Shown piece after piece: positions 12,046 to 24,979 of a DNA stretch of 64,000 nucleotides. The stretch spans positions 173,287,919 through 173,351,918 of the forward strand of contig NC_133335.1 of NCBI RefSeq assembly GCF_042186555.1, read 5' to 3'. Position numbers and translations under genes: made by a program. The notes beneath the pieces were generated by a model. It saw nothing but the letters and a program-made list of their open reading frames with translations. It had not been told where the DNA came from and searched no databases. The stretch's first letter is position 1, and each line of letters starts with the position of its first letter. The DNA comes from Aquarana catesbeiana (taxonomy: Eukaryota > Chordata > Amphibia > Anura > Ranidae).

Positions 12046-12544
12046 GCCATTTTAGCACCTCACGAAATGGCAGTCATAAACTAAAAGCTGTGTAAATTCC
12101 AGAAAATGTACCGTAGTTTGTAGACACTATAACTTTTGCGCAAACCAATAAATATACGCTTATTGACATTTTTTTTTTACCAAAGACATGTGGCCGAATA
12201 CATTTTGGCCTAAATGTATGACTAAAATTTAGTTTATTTTTTTTTTTTATAACAAAAAGTAGAAAATATCATTTTTTCAAAATTTTTGGTCTTTTTCCAT
12301 TTATAGCGCAAAAAATAAAAACGGCAGAGGTGATCAAATACCATCAAAAGAAAGCTCTATTTGTGGGAAGAAAAGGACGCAAATTTCGTTTGGGTACAGC
12401 ATTGCATGACCACGCAATTAGCAATTAAAATTGTAAATTTTACAAAATTACAATGTGCCAAATTGTAAAAAGTGCTCTGGTCAGGAAGGGGGTAAATCCT
12501 TCCGGGGCTGAAGTGGTTAATGTACACACAGCACCCCATATTGA

Positions 12545-13865
12545 CAGAAAAACACAGAATTGTTGACATTTTTGCAGATTTATTAAAAAAGAAAAACTGA
12601 AATATCACATGGTCCTAAGTATTCAGACCCTTTGCTCAGTATTTAGTAGAAGTACCCTTTTGATCTAATACAGCCATGAGTCTTTTTGGGAAAGATGCAA
12701 CAAGTTTTTCACACCTGGATTTGGGGATCCTCTGCCATTCCTCCTTGCAGATCCTCTCCAGTTCTGTCAGGTTGGATAATAAATGGTGGACAGCCATTTT
12801 TAGGTCTCTCCAGAAATGCTCAATTGGGTTTAAGTCAGGGCTCTGGCTGGACCATTCAAGAACAGTCACGGAGTTGTTGTGAAGCCACTTCTTCGTTATT
12901 TTAGCTGTGTGCTTAGGGTCATTGTCTTGTTGGAAGGTAAACCTTCGGCCCAGTCTGAGGTCCTGAGCACTCTGGAGAAGGTTTTCATCCAGGATATCCC
13001 TGTACTTGGCCGCATTCATCTTTCCCTTGATTGCAACCAGCTGTCCTGTCCCTGCACGATGCTGCCACCACCATGCTTCACTGTTGGGACTGTATTGGGC
13101 AGGTGATGAGCAGTGCCTGGTTTTCTCCACACATACTGCTTAGAATTAAGGCCAAAAAGTTCTCTTGGTCTCAGACAAGAGAATCTTATTTCTCACCATC
13201 TTGGGGTCCTTCAGGTGTTTAACTCCATGCAGGCTTTCATGTGTCTTGCACTGAGGAGAGGCTTCCGTTGGGCTACTCTGCACTAAAGTCCCGACTTGTG
13301 GAGGGCTGCAGTGATGGTTTCTACAACTTTCTCCCATCTCCCGACTGCATCTCTGGAGCTCAGCCACAGTGATCTTTGGGTTCTTCTTTACCTTTCTCAC
13401 CAAGGCTCTTCTCCCCCTATAGTTCAGTTTGGCCAGACGGCCAGCTCTAGGAAGGGTTCTGGTCATCCCAAACGTCCTCCATTTAAGGATTATGGCGGCC
13501 ACTGTGCTCTTGGGAACCTTAAGTGCAGCCAAAATTTTTTTGTAACCTTGGCCAGATCTGTGGCTTGCCACAATTCTGTCTCTGAGCTCTTCAGGCAGTT
13601 CCTTTGACCTCATGATTCTCATTTGCTCTGACATGCACTGTGAGCTGTAAGGTCTTATATAGACAGGTGTGTGGCTTTCCTAATCAAGTCCATTCAGTAT
13701 AATCAAAACACAGCTAGACTCAAATGAAGGTGTAGAATCATCTCAAGGATGATCAGAAGAAATGGACAGCACCTGAGTTAAATATACGAGTGTCACAGCA
13801 AAGGGTCCGACTACTTAGGACCATGTGATATTTCAGTTTTTCTTTTTTTAAAAATCTGCAATATA
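12545..13865 (-). mobile_element. Tc1-like transposon A
   Basis: Terminal inverted repeats of more than 70 bp: left GCAGATTTATTAAAAAAG...ATCACATGGTCCTAAGTA and right TAGGACCATGTGATATTTC...AAAATCTGCA. Between them is a broken Tc1 transposase on the minus strand. Outer boundaries are approximate because the left end directly follows the piggyBac terminus. Lies in intron 6. Confidence 0.85.
12636..13634 (-). pseudogene. Tc1 transposase A (frameshifted)
   Basis: Minus-strand Tc1/mariner transposase in two main open pieces. 13634-13146 holds the N-terminal helix-turn-helix region (SKELPEELRDRIV, VPKSTVAAIILKW, GRRALVRKVKKNP). 13130-12636 holds the catalytic end (EGKMNAA-type block, FTFQQDNDPKHTAK, SQSPDLNPIEHFWRDLK). 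The second catalytic aspartate is in QQDND; the DE block SDETK is disrupted by frameshifts near 13140-13250. Overall layout matches the ~340-residue family. Inactive. Confidence 0.9.
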
Positions 13866-13869
13866 AAAT

Positions 13870-14450
13870 GTTTGTCTCTTTGTATGACACTTTATGGAAT
13901 AGATTTTGTATTGAAAATGCCCCACATGGGAGTTCTGTATCAAATACAGAACTCCATGAGGGCGATTTAGGGGGCCCTGAAGCATCAAAATAGAAATGGC
14001 AACAAAATGACCACATTTTGGAAACGAAAAAAACACAATGGAGTTTTGTAAGAGACATACTAATTCTTTAGGAAATGCCATTTTGCCACAGGTTTTTTGA
14101 AAATTTGGAAAGAAAATGAAAGAGTCCTAAAACCCAGAGAGAAAAAGACTCATCAACACAGGTTTGTCAGGAGTTTATATTCGTTTTGGGTAATATAATT
14201 GAAAAGTGGCCTAATTTTATAAAGCTTGTCGTATTCGGGGTGATCTTGGGGAGGGCACAGTGAGTAGTCATTGAAGTGTAAAAAAAAGTGTAATTTACCC
14301 TCAGCTACTGCTCAGGTGACACCTCTAATTTTGTCTGTCCCTCTACTCTGTCTTGGTGACAATGGTAACCAGAACAAATAGGATAAAGGCCTCACACAGC
14401 TGTGTTAAAAAAAAAAAAAAAAAAAAAAAGGCATTCCAAAGCATTTTCTT
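13870..14450. other. Unassigned intron 6 sequence
   Basis: Contains a 24-base A-run (14406-14429). A short direct repeat (ACAGAACTCCATGAG / GGAGTTCTGTATC) occurs near 13930-13960. No element assigned. Confidence 0.45.
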
Positions 14451-14453
14451 ATT

Positions 14454-14900
14454 ATGGTTCTGAATCCACTACTGGATGCAATACAAACACTTAATAGACA
14501 AAATTTCAAACCAACACATTTTGTGAATTGTAAAACTGCAATAGTATATATGCTCATATGCGACTGCAGTTCTTTCTACGTTGGGAAGACAAAGCTTAAA
14601 CTTTGGAGATGCACTGATAAAAATATCCAGAGTATGAAAATGGGCAATTTGGACTTGCCAGTAGGTCACCACGTGGCCAATGTGCATAACGGTCTTCCCA
14701 AATGTGAAGGTGCAGGATCGGGCAAACACCAGTTCAAGAGGTGATGACTGGAATAAACTCCTCCTGAAATGTAAACTTAAGTGGATCCATCGCTTTAATG
14801 CAACCATGCTTCCGGGTCTAAAAGAGGTGGTTAACTTTAAGAGTTTTTTTTTTTTAAGAAGGCTTTGTTTCGGGAGACATAGAAAAGTGAAATGGTCTTG
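14454..14900 (+). pseudogene. Penelope-like element endonuclease and C-terminus
   Basis: Plus strand. IVYMLICDCSSFYVGKTKLKL is the GIY-YIG core of a Penelope endonuclease. It is followed by a His block (PVGHHVANVHNG), then after one frameshift near 14715 by DDWNKLLLKCKLKWIHRFN and MLPGLKEVVNF, which is the usual extreme C-terminus. No upstream reverse transcriptase, so 5'-truncated. About 240 bp of 3' flank (14900-15140) is probably its 3' UTR. Confidence 0.75.
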
Positions 14901-15144
14901 ATCTTGTAATAGTTTGTTCCCTTTCGGCCATTGTGTGGTCTCCTCTACTGTTTCCCTTTGTTCAGTTATAGTCCTTGTTGACATGTTGGGCATTTATAAC
15001 CTTATAAACATTGTGTATTTGATGTTTGACTACTGTATATTGAAATTTATGTTTAAATACAAAATACCTTGATTTTTGTATGCTGGTTGTCTTTCACTGT
15101 TACAATTGTTACAGCTGTATGAAACAATAGTATTATTACATTTG

Positions 15145-16380
<1,236 letters not shown>

Positions 16381-16387
16381 GAATTTG

Positions 16388-16515
16388 TCACAGTCCCTAC
16401 CGTTCCTTGCAGACGGCCAGACGTGGTCGCGCCCCAAGTGGCTCTGGGTGGTATTGAACTCATGACTGTGTTCTTGCTCCTGTTTCTTTACCTCTGAGCC
16501 ACACCTCGGTTCTAT
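16388..16515 (-). repeat. tRNA-derived SINE head
   Basis: On the minus strand, GTGTGGCTCAGAGGTAAAG fits an A box and GAGTTCAATACC a B box, with the spacing of a tRNA-derived RNA polymerase III promoter. The body downstream (toward 16388) is SINE-like. No tRNA cloverleaf is kept, so this is a SINE and not a tRNA gene. Subfamily unknown. Confidence 0.5.
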
Positions 16516-16539
16516 CCAGCCTGCTTTCCAGCCATGCCT

Positions 16540-18730
16540 AGTTTAGCATGAAGTACTGTGGGTGATACTGTTTGTACCTGTCACTTCTGGATCAGCTGAG
16601 GCAGGTTATCCAATTAGCTGGGTATAAAACCCTGTCTCACTCTGAGGGCTTGGTCAGTTCATTTTCTCATGTTTGCCAAGTGCTCCAAGACAGACCCCGG
16701 CTTCAGACCCTGGCTTTGTTTATCGTTATCCTGACTTCTGGAATCCCTGAATGCAGCTTTACCTCAACTATCTCTTGGCTATTCCTGTCAAGCCCCCGTG
16801 CTCAGATTTACAGCCCAGGTAGCTTATCTCCTTGTTACCGTGGGCTGTGTGTATTTGCAAGCGTACATCTCTGCGCCATGGACACAGAATTTTCGTTAAA
16901 GGCAGCAGTGCCTGGCGGGGATACACCAACAGTGAGATCTCCCTGCCACAATTTGTTACTCTGCTCCTGTGTTCCAGCACCAAAAAGGTACAGTTGTCCT
17001 TTAAAACTTGCTCAAACACTGGACACCTTTTAAATGATTATTGGATTGGCTGTGAAAGCAGCTTTCATTACAGCCTGTTAGTAAGACAAGGTAACCACTG
17101 TTGCAGGAACCCTTATTACCCAATTAGAATTGATTTTCATTATCCTCACTGTGCTAAACTGATGAAAGACTAAATCGGATAGGTTGCTATGGTAGCTGCA
17201 GTTTGCAAATCATCACTGCTCTCTCTGCATTGGCTGCAAGTTGCTTAATGCCAATTATTCCTTTCTTAAAATCCTTGTTCTGCTTTGAAGATAGTTTGGA
17301 AACTATCAGTAAAACAAGAAATGTACAAACCATCGGCTTTATCTTGTGGTGATCTTAAAACTGCAAGTCAGAACACATTATCCCTTATAAACATAACAAG
17401 GACAGGAAATTGGAACAAATGCATTTAGAAAATAATCATGCATTAGGTTTAACTTTGCAACATTGACTAGAAAAGTGGCAACTGGAATCTAATCAGCTTC
17501 TACAGGCATCATCTCCACTTTCCCTTCCTTCTGATCTTACACAGAGTCTAGTCTGAATATATTATTTTAATGTGGCTCTTATTCAAAAGTCTAGTTACTA
17601 GTCACAATCAACAATTTAAACCTGCCACCACTCAGACATAACCACTCTGAGGTACATCATTAGAGCTGAACTTCAAGCAGATCTAAAAAAAAAAAAAAAA
17701 ATTATAAAGAGCCCATTCACAATTATACATTTTACTGCTATGCCTGGGCAACACTTAATTATTTTACCATTCTTTTTATCAACAATCAACATGGCTAAGT
17801 ATGGAGGAACATATTTTTCCTACTCCCACGATGCAGTGCTTGGGCTTAAGTGACCAATCCATAGACCCAAACACTTCTGTGGGGAAGGGAAAGTGGCCAT
17901 TATCTCTGCGTAAGTTCCAACACTAAACAACTTGGAGCTTTCACAGGGTTTGCGGCTCAGGACTCCGACAGACAAATAGAACAGCAGAGGAGTGCAGAGA
18001 AGGGAAGAATCGTAAGATGGCTTGTCCAAAGAATTGGTCCTTTTCCTTAAATAAGTAAGGTGACAAATAAGTAAGGTGACAAATAATGCACCATCAATAA
18101 AAACCACCAGACTGACTACTGCATGCACATACCACATCTGCTTCTGGTGGACATTCATCTAATTTGGCTCCTTGGAATATATTACTGCATACTATAGCCC
18201 TATTTGGAACACAATAAAATACTGTATATGTATTCATCCCTTGCACAGAACTATCTTGGAATTAAGTGTACTACAACAGGATGACTATAGGCTTTCAGTC
18301 TGCTAGATTACATTTCCTACAACTTTTTTTGCAGTTTACATATGTGATTCTGAATCATTTCAGTAGGACTGCTTATTAAGCCTATAATATCCTATCACAT
18401 GTATTATTTATGAAGCAATGTGGCACCAGCCTGTTACTGTAATAACTCCTTGGCCAAAGATTTTTTTTTTACTGGTTGGCGAGTTGAGCTGGAAATTTTC
18501 TTTAGCATGCGTTGCCCTTCTATGTGCTCCTTGCTGTGAAGGCCAGTTATAGGTGGGAGCAGGGGCCATTAGTTTGTTTTAACGTATATGAATAAATATG
18601 AGATTTTGGTTACCTTATTTGACGTGTCATATAGAATTTGTTGAACCTGGAGTAGTAGTCAAAGTCTGGTGGTTATTGATGGTGCACAAATTCTAGTGTT
18701 GCATGGATGGCTTCCCCTCTAGTACCATTA
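16540..18730. other. Unassigned intron 6 sequence
   Basis: About 2.2 kb with no transposon terminus or conserved protein that I recognise. A 17-base A-run is near 17685. A short tandem duplication (AATAAGTAAGGTGACA, 18052-18083) is visible. Confidence 0.45.
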
Positions 18731-18733
18731 TTA

Positions 18734-19149
18734 TGCCGCGTACACACAATCAGAAATTCTGACAACAAAATCCATGTTTTTTTTCCGACGGATGTTGGCT
18801 CAAACTTGTCTTGCATACACACGGTCACACAAATGTCAGAAATTCCGAAAGTCAAGAACACGGTGACGTACAATGAGCCGAAAAAAAAAAAGAAGTTCAA
18901 TAGCCAGTGCGGTTCTTCTGCTAGATTCCGAGCATTTGTGGAATTTCGTGCGTCGGAATTGTGTACACACGATCGGAATTTCCAACAACGGATTTTGTTG
19001 TCGGAAAATTTGAGATCCAGATCTCAAATTTTGTTTGACGGAAAATCTGATGGAAAATGTGCGATGGAGCCTACACCCGGTTGGAATTTCCGACAACAAG
19101 CTCCCATTGAACATTTGTTGTCGGAAATTCCGACCGTGCGTATGCGGCA
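18734..19149. mobile_element. Harbinger-type MITE, 3-bp TSD
   Basis: Ends TGCCGCGTACACACAATC and its inverse (GTGCGTATGCGGCA), flanked by TTA at 18731-18733 and 19150-19152. The subterminal ATTCCGACAACAAA motif is repeated several times in both orientations. The TTA target duplication fits PIF/Harbinger. No ORF for a transposase. Confidence 0.75.
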
Positions 19150-19188
19150 TTAGCATTATCAGTATCATCAAAATGTATGTTTGTTTAT

Positions 19189-19511
19189 CCACTTGCCACC
19201 CACCATATAGCAAAATGATGGCGGCAAAGTGGTTTAAATATCCTGACCGGACGTCATATGAAGTCTTCAGGATATTAAGCCGCTGCGTGCCCACGGCGAT
19301 TGTTGCGGTGTGTCACTCTGACACACCGCAACTACGATCTTGGTAAAGAGTCTCTGATGGAGACTCTTTACCACAAGATCAGCCATGTCCAATCATGGCT
19401 GATCATGATGTAAACAGGAAGAGCCGGTGATCGGCTTTTCCTCACTCACATCTGTCAGACGCGAGTAGAGAAGAGCCGATTGGCTGCTCCTCTGATAGGC
19501 GGGGCATTCAA
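19189..19511. mobile_element. Piece of a piggyBac-type MITE, family B
   Basis: Starts CCACTTGCCACCCACC and carries GGTAAAGAGTCTC..GAGACTCTTTACC and GAAGAGCCGGTGATCGGC. The same blocks appear inverted at 55880-56180. The right end is missing. It abuts the Harbinger-type MITE to its left. Confidence 0.65.
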
Positions 19512-20370
19512 AAAGCAGTCCAACTGATGATCAGACACCAAAAATTAAAATGACGGGGCTGCTTGCATCTCAATACCCAAAGGACCTTACATGCAATGCG
19601 GTCATACAAAAGAGGCGTGAACGTCCACTTCAAAGAACTTGGAGAACAAGTGAACAAAAGACCAGGTGGGTAGCATATACAAACAGTTGCCTGATCCCGA
19701 AAAGCCCAGAAAGCATTCATAGATCTAGTAGAATGTGCCTTCATAGGAAATTGTGGAACCCAATCCCTTAAGACCATACCATGTAATGAGGTAAACTCAC
19801 AGGGAGATCTCCTGATGTACTGGAGCAACATGGAGGCCTGGAGGAACTAGGTCTTAATTGAGGCGAGAGGCAGAAAGATGGAAGGAAGGTCCTGGCTTCA
19901 ACATCACCTTATCCTTGTGTAGGACCAGAAAGGGTTCTTTACAGCATAATGTAAAGCTGCCTAGCTGTCCTAGTAACGTGGTAGCTCTTGGTGCTTAGGC
20001 CACACAGCTTACTCAAAAAGCGAATCTTCAGAGACCAGGTCACACCTGGGGGCTATGCCATGGCTCTGAACTTAGAGATTGCTCTGTAGTTAGGTTACCC
20101 AGAACACTCTCTGGAAAGTGCCACAACACAGAGCCCAGTGCCTGAAGACCATGTTCCGGGCAAGCCCTGCAATCATCCAGTCAAGTGGGGTCTGGGTGAG
20201 GTACTCCAAAACCAGGCTAAGGAGAGGCCGTTTCGAATAGCTGCACTTTTTGATCAGCTCAGCAATAATGTAGCAGGAGTCTTGACTGAAGAATAAATAG
20301 AAACTACGAAAAAGGATATACTTTTCTCAACAAAACAGAAAAAGAGCATCCAACCTTCTAGGATACCAGG
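19512..20370. other. Unassigned intron 6 sequence, possible DIRS relic
   Basis: The stretch around 19715-19790 (GAATGTGCCTTCATAG, CCCAATCCCTTAAG) faintly resembles the antisense of the DIRS recombinase region at 2060-2140. I cannot support it with a frame. Otherwise nothing recognised. Confidence 0.25.
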
Positions 20371-20404
<34 letters not shown>

Positions 20405-20415
20405 ACACCGAAATT

Positions 20416-20526
<111 letters not shown>

Positions 20527-20663
20527 GCAAAAATTATGGAATCACCAGTCCCTGAGAATGTTCCTTCAGTTGTTTATTGTTGTAGGAAAAAAAAGCAGAT
20601 CACAGACATGGCCAAAAACTAAAGACATTTCAAATGGCAACTTTCTGGCTTTAAGAAACACTA

Positions 20664-21026
20664 AGGGCTCTTTCACTGACGATCCGTATGTCCGTTTTTC
20701 ATCCTTCCGTTTTCGGATGAAAAACGGACATACGTGTATTCCTATGGAGTGTCGGATGTCAGCGGTGACATGTCCGCTGACATCCGACCCGCTTCGATCC
20801 GAAAAGTGTAACGGAGGAAAACCCTACTTTTCCATCCGTTTTAGGATCGGGTGACGACGGACTCTACGGTCCATCAGCATCCGATCCCCCATAGGGGAGA
20901 GCGGCGCTCTGACAGGTCCATCGCTGCACAGTGTGCAGCGACGGACCCGTCATCTTTCTGCTCAGCCGAGCAATCGGGTTTTCACGGGGCGGATCATCAC
21001 TGATCCGCCCCGTGTGAAAGAGCCCT
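20664..21026. mobile_element. MITE nested in the Tc1 B left repeat
   Basis: Ends AGGGCTCTTTCAC and GTGAAAGAGCCCT are perfect 13-bp inverted repeats, flanked by CTA and TTA. The unoccupied site is visible in the other Tc1 repeat (near 22260, read inverted), confirming a clean insertion. A 3-bp duplication and this terminus fit a Harbinger-type element. Confidence 0.8.
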
Positions 21027-21237
21027 TTAAGAAATCAAGAAATATAATTGTGGTGGCCAGTAACAGTTAGATTTATAGAACAAGCACAGGGAATAAAATT
21101 ATGGAATCACTCAATTCTGAGGAAAAAATTATGGGATCATGAAAAACAAACAAAATAACACTCCAACACATCACTAGTACTTTGTTGCACCACCTCTGGC
21201 TTTTATAACTGCTTGCAGTCTCTGAGGCATTGACTTA

Positions 21238-22115
21238 ATGAGTGATAAACAGTACTCTTCATCAATCTGGCTCCAGCCTTCTCCGATTGCTGTTGCCAAA
21301 TCATCTTTGCAGGTTGGAGCCTTGTCATGGACCATTTTCTTTAACTTCCACTACAGATTTTCAACTGGATTGAGATCCGGACTGTTTGCAGACCATGACA
21401 TTGACATTATGTGTCTTTCTTCAAGGATTTTTTTTCACAGTTTTTGCTCTATGGCAAGATGCATTATCATCTTGATAAATGATTTCATCATCCCCAAACA
21501 TCCTTTCAATTGATGGGATAAGAAAAGTGTCCAAAATTTCAATGTAAACCTGTGCATTTATTGAAGATTTAATGACAGCCATCTCCCCAGTGCCTTTCCC
21601 TGACATGCAGCCCCATATCATAATTGACTGTGGAAATTTGCATGTTTTCTTCAGACAGTCATCTGCATAAATCTCATTGGAACGGCACCAAACAAAAGTT
21701 CCAGCATTATCACCTTGCCCAATGCAGATTCGAGATTCATCACTGAATATGACTTTCATCCAATCATCCACAGTCCACGATTGCCTTTCCTTAGCCCATT
21801 GTAACCTTGTTTTTTTGTGTTTAGGTGTTAGAGATGGCTTTCTTTTAGCTTTTCTGTATGTAAATCCCATTTCCTTTAGGCGGTTTCTTACAGTTCGGTC
21901 ACAGATGTTGACTCCAGTTTCCTCCCATTTGTTGTACCTTTCTGTTTTCAAGGCATATTGCTTTAAGTTTTCTGTCTTGACGCTTTGATGTCTTCGTCTA
22001 CCAGTATGCTTGCCTTTAACCACCTTCCCATGTTTGTATTTGGTCCATGTTTTAGACACAGCCGACTGTGAACAACCAACATCTTGTGCAACACTGCGTG
22101 ATGATTTACCCTCTT
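21238..22115 (-). pseudogene. Tc1/mariner transposase B (5'- and 3'-broken)
   Basis: The main open piece (22059-21421) carries the conserved core: NRLKEMGFTYRKAKRKP, FSDESRICIG with the first two acidic residues region, IWGCMSGKG, and YQDDNASCHRAK with the next catalytic aspartate. The frame continues upstream (SVAQDVGCSQSAVS, helix-turn-helix) without a start methionine and downstream past a frameshift near 21425 (NPVENLW-type region). Degenerate. Confidence 0.85.
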
Positions 22116-22364
22116 TACCTACATACTAACAAGCAGATTTAATCTGATGCAGGTGTTAGTGTTTGTAATGAAAATTTACAGGGCGATTCCATAATTTTTT
22201 CCCTGTGCTTATTCTATAAATCTGTTACCGGCCACCACAATTATTTTTCTTGATTTCTTTTAGTGTTTCTTAAAGTCAGAAAGTTGCCATTTGAAACGCC
22301 TTTAGTTTTTGGCCATGTCTGCGATCTGCTTTTATTTCTACAACAATAAACAACTGAAGGAACA

Positions 22365-22366
<2 letters not shown>

Positions 22367-22422
<56 letters not shown>

Positions 22423-22437
22423 TATATATATATACAC

Positions 22438-22466
<29 letters not shown>
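22367..22466. repeat. (TA)n microsatellite at a Tc1 terminus
   Basis: About 100 bp of TA with ACAC interruptions, replacing the outer end of the Tc1 B right repeat. Confidence 0.95.
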
Positions 22467-22469
<3 letters not shown>

Positions 22470-22470
<1 letters not shown>

Positions 22471-23066
22471 TTCTATCTTGGGCATGCTGGGAATAGGAGG
22501 GATTAGACTGAGCCTGCCGACGATTTTACTATCTGCCAGCAATCTGGCCGGCAATTCCAGTCCGTGCAGGTCCCTGGGCGTGCCTATGTACATCATTTCT
22601 GAAGGTGATGTAGCTGCCCAGCGGGGGTTCCCAAAGAAAGTTAGCGCAGTCACTGCCAGAATCGACAGCGCAGACGGGAACATGTGACAGGAAGTGACAC
22701 CTGAAAACCCACCGGTGGTGTAATTTCCATGGTATAGCCGAGGGAGCACGCTGATTAAAGGAGTAGCTTCTGCACACTCTGCAGAAGGCTGGGAGGGATG
22801 GGGCGGGTTTATAGAAAGTGAAGCTGAATTTATCAAAAAAAAAAAAAAAAAATACCAACAACGGTTTCAGGAAGTGCATGACAGCTGGCAAATTCAGCTG
22901 AAGAGAGAAACCGTTGTCGGTAAAGAACAGGAAGCACTGATTGGCTTAGAAAGTCTGATCTAAGCGAGACAAATCAGCTAGCATATAAATGCAGATGATG
23001 AAAATTTTACATATTTAGCATACTAATCATGACCAAAATTTATATTGTGCCTGGAATTCCACTTTA
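22470..23066. repeat. Probable TTAA MITE remnant
   Basis: Ends GCCTGGAATTCCACTTTAA at 23048-23066, like the AAAGTGGAATTCC starts of TTAA families. It includes inverted blocks CAACGGTTTC / GAAACCGTTG (22860, 22909). No left end found. Confidence 0.4.
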
Positions 23067-23309
23067 ACTTTGAACTGCCCTAATAAAATAAGTATAACAC
23101 AGGCCCCACATAATTTCAATTGCATTGTAAATTTTATATGCAGGGCTTTTTCCACAGCCGTTTTAGTAATGAATATATTTTATTGAATATTAGGTTTTGA
23201 GATTAGAGGTTTTTGTTGCATACATTTGCAAGGCACCAACCTATGTGGCATAATACAGCAGTACAGAAACAGTTTGTGAATTATATATCAATAATTGTGA
23301 ACAATATTG

Positions 23310-23710
23310 GGGGAATTCAATAAAACTGCTGCAGCACTTTTCTGGCGTTAATCCCTCGTTAAGGCATTGCACCACATTCCTGAAGCATTTGCAACACTTT
23401 TGGTTCTGCCAGCAAGTCATGCGCCAAATTCAGGTAGTTCTAAAATGTATCACTCAACATTGTGTTGCACCACTTTTACATTGTGTCACAATAAATGCGC
23501 CAAACATAAAAGTGGAGCGAATTAAGAGCAACTCTTTTGGTGTACAGAAAGAAGAACTGGCTCAGACAGATTAGCAAAAGTGTCTCGCATGCATTCTAAA
23601 AGTGGTGCAAGCCTGAGCCAAATTCAAGTACAAGCTCTAGAAGAAGATGATATATGAATTTGGCCCATTTTTTCATCACTTTTAGAATGCATGAGACACT
23701 TTTGAAAAGT
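23310..23710. repeat. Foldback repeat near exon 6
   Basis: AAAAGTGTCTCGCATGCATT (23577-23596) and AATGCATGAGACACTTTT (23686-23703) are near-perfect inverses about 90 bp apart. Several other CACTTTT and GCGCCAAA motifs recur. It could be a small MITE. Located about 150 bp downstream of exon 6. Confidence 0.5.
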
Positions 23711-23815
23711 CTTCCTGCACTACTCTTTGTAAATTCCAGGGTTTAGGTTTTCCCATCCCAGGTCAACATACAAGAGGCTTCATTCAGTAACAAGTAATCA
23801 TCATACCACAAATGG

Positions 23816-23847
<32 letters not shown>

Positions 23848-23858
23848 ACACAGCATAC

Positions 23859-23917
23859 CTGATATGCTAGCTTCTCCTTTCCATGCAATGTAGATATAAA
23901 GGTTTCCAAAAAGCATA
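23859..23917 (-). CDS. MFSD11: MFSD11 coding exon 6
   Basis: 59 bases: T completing the serine, 19 codons (MLFGNLYIYIAWKGEASIS), then G before GTATGC. It matches the FGNLYIYFAWQG segment of MFSD11. The acceptor is TTTTTTTACAG. The donor GTATGC is weak but is followed 12 bases later by 31 uninterrupted T on the sense strand (plus-strand A-run 23816-23846), a layout that can support TIA1-assisted 5' splice-site recognition. Intron 6 is about 16.5 kb. Confidence 0.92.
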
Positions 23918-24097
23918 CTGTAAAAAAACAAATGACAACTCGCTGGAATATATTCAATAGCAAGGCATTAGAACAAGAACATTCTGCAATCTATAGGATG
24001 CGAAAACTATTTCCACTGTTTATTGCAGACTAACAAAACTCGACTACTTGGTTGTTACATGTCTCATTAAAACAGACAGGAAAAAGCCATAGATTAC

Positions 24098-24194
24098 CTG
24101 AACTGCAGTAGAGCCCAGAAGATACCGCTATTCCGCCCAATGGTTTTGTCATCAGAGTTTACAGTCAGACAGGTGCCTTGTGCAGTCCACAGCA
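24098..24194 (-). CDS. MFSD11: MFSD11 coding exon 5
   Basis: 97 bases: TG completing a valine, 31 codons (LWTAQGTCLTVNS...SGIFWALLQF), then AG before GTAATC. It contains the family's WTAQG loop and the TIGRNSGIFWALLQ segment. The donor GTAATC is weaker than the consensus. Only 180 bp separate it from exon 6, so exons 5 and 6 form a tight pair between two very large introns. Confidence 0.93.
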
Positions 24195-24199
24195 CTAGG

Positions 24200-24970
24200 A
24201 AATGAAATAATGAAAATATATAAAATGGCCCATGCTGCGAACCCATAAATACACGATGCAGGGAAAGTATTTATGAAGCAGTCAAAGCATGAACTAGATT
24301 TCACTTACAAGCAAAATACTTACTGCAGCTTATTTAAATAATAATGTACATTGTTTGGCCTTTTTTTTTGGCTCATGTTCAAATTATGTGCTCAGAGAGT
24401 CGAATGTTCAGATACTCTTTCTAAAAACATAGAATTCCTCTTCTTTGACCCTGTGATTTAATCACCAGGCTCAATGACCTCTTCAGAGGATCAGAGCTGG
24501 GAGGAGCAATTAAAGAGGGTGCTCCATGTCATTTCCTACTGATGCCAGATTGTTCTACTGCTCAGGCTATATACGGACAGCACCATGCTGTCAATCACAA
24601 CCAATTGTAGTAGTAAACAAGTAGTAGGGCAAGTCCAGCAAAGATTAGCTGTTACAATGCAAATGCTCAATCATCTATGACACTACAAACTGCAGCCACC
24701 ACAGGAGAGTCCTCCATTACAAGGTAAGGCAAACATACGACAACTGAAAGTGTACCATCTAAGAACATCGGTTTGATGAAAGCATTCCCCCACACATGGA
24801 CATCAGGGTTCTAAATGAGGAAAGTGGCAAGGTCTGAATTCCTTTAGTTGTGATTAACCCTTTAGGAGCATCTACTCAAATCTGAAATCAAAACCCATAA
24901 TAGAATGGTCATATAAAAGAAAATGAATTTTGTGACTTTATATGAAACAATGTCTAATAAAGTATATATG
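24200..24970. other. Intron 4 sequence, nothing recognised
   Basis: Flanks exon 5 on its upstream side. No repeat termini or coding signature supported. Confidence 0.45.
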
Positions 24971-24979
24971 TCTCCAGCC

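Larger units (their letters stand above)
8381..12516 (+). mobile_element. piggyBac element, internally deleted
   Basis: The right end is clear: GGAAGGGGGTAAATCCTTCC then GGGGCTGAAGTGG and TTAA at 12517-12520. The same terminus, inverted, starts the MITE at 58367. The plus strand encodes only the N-terminus of a PGBD-type transposase (9282-9890). After that come a piggyBac-like subterminal region, A-runs and an imperfect palindrome (11030-12045). The left terminus was not found and the left boundary is approximate. It lies antisense to MFSD11, in intron 6. Confidence 0.65.

Noticed and set aside
17820..18158. 112-codon minus-strand ORF with hydrophobic start
   Set aside because: No recognisable family, no splice context, and composition expected by chance in this AT-rich stretch.
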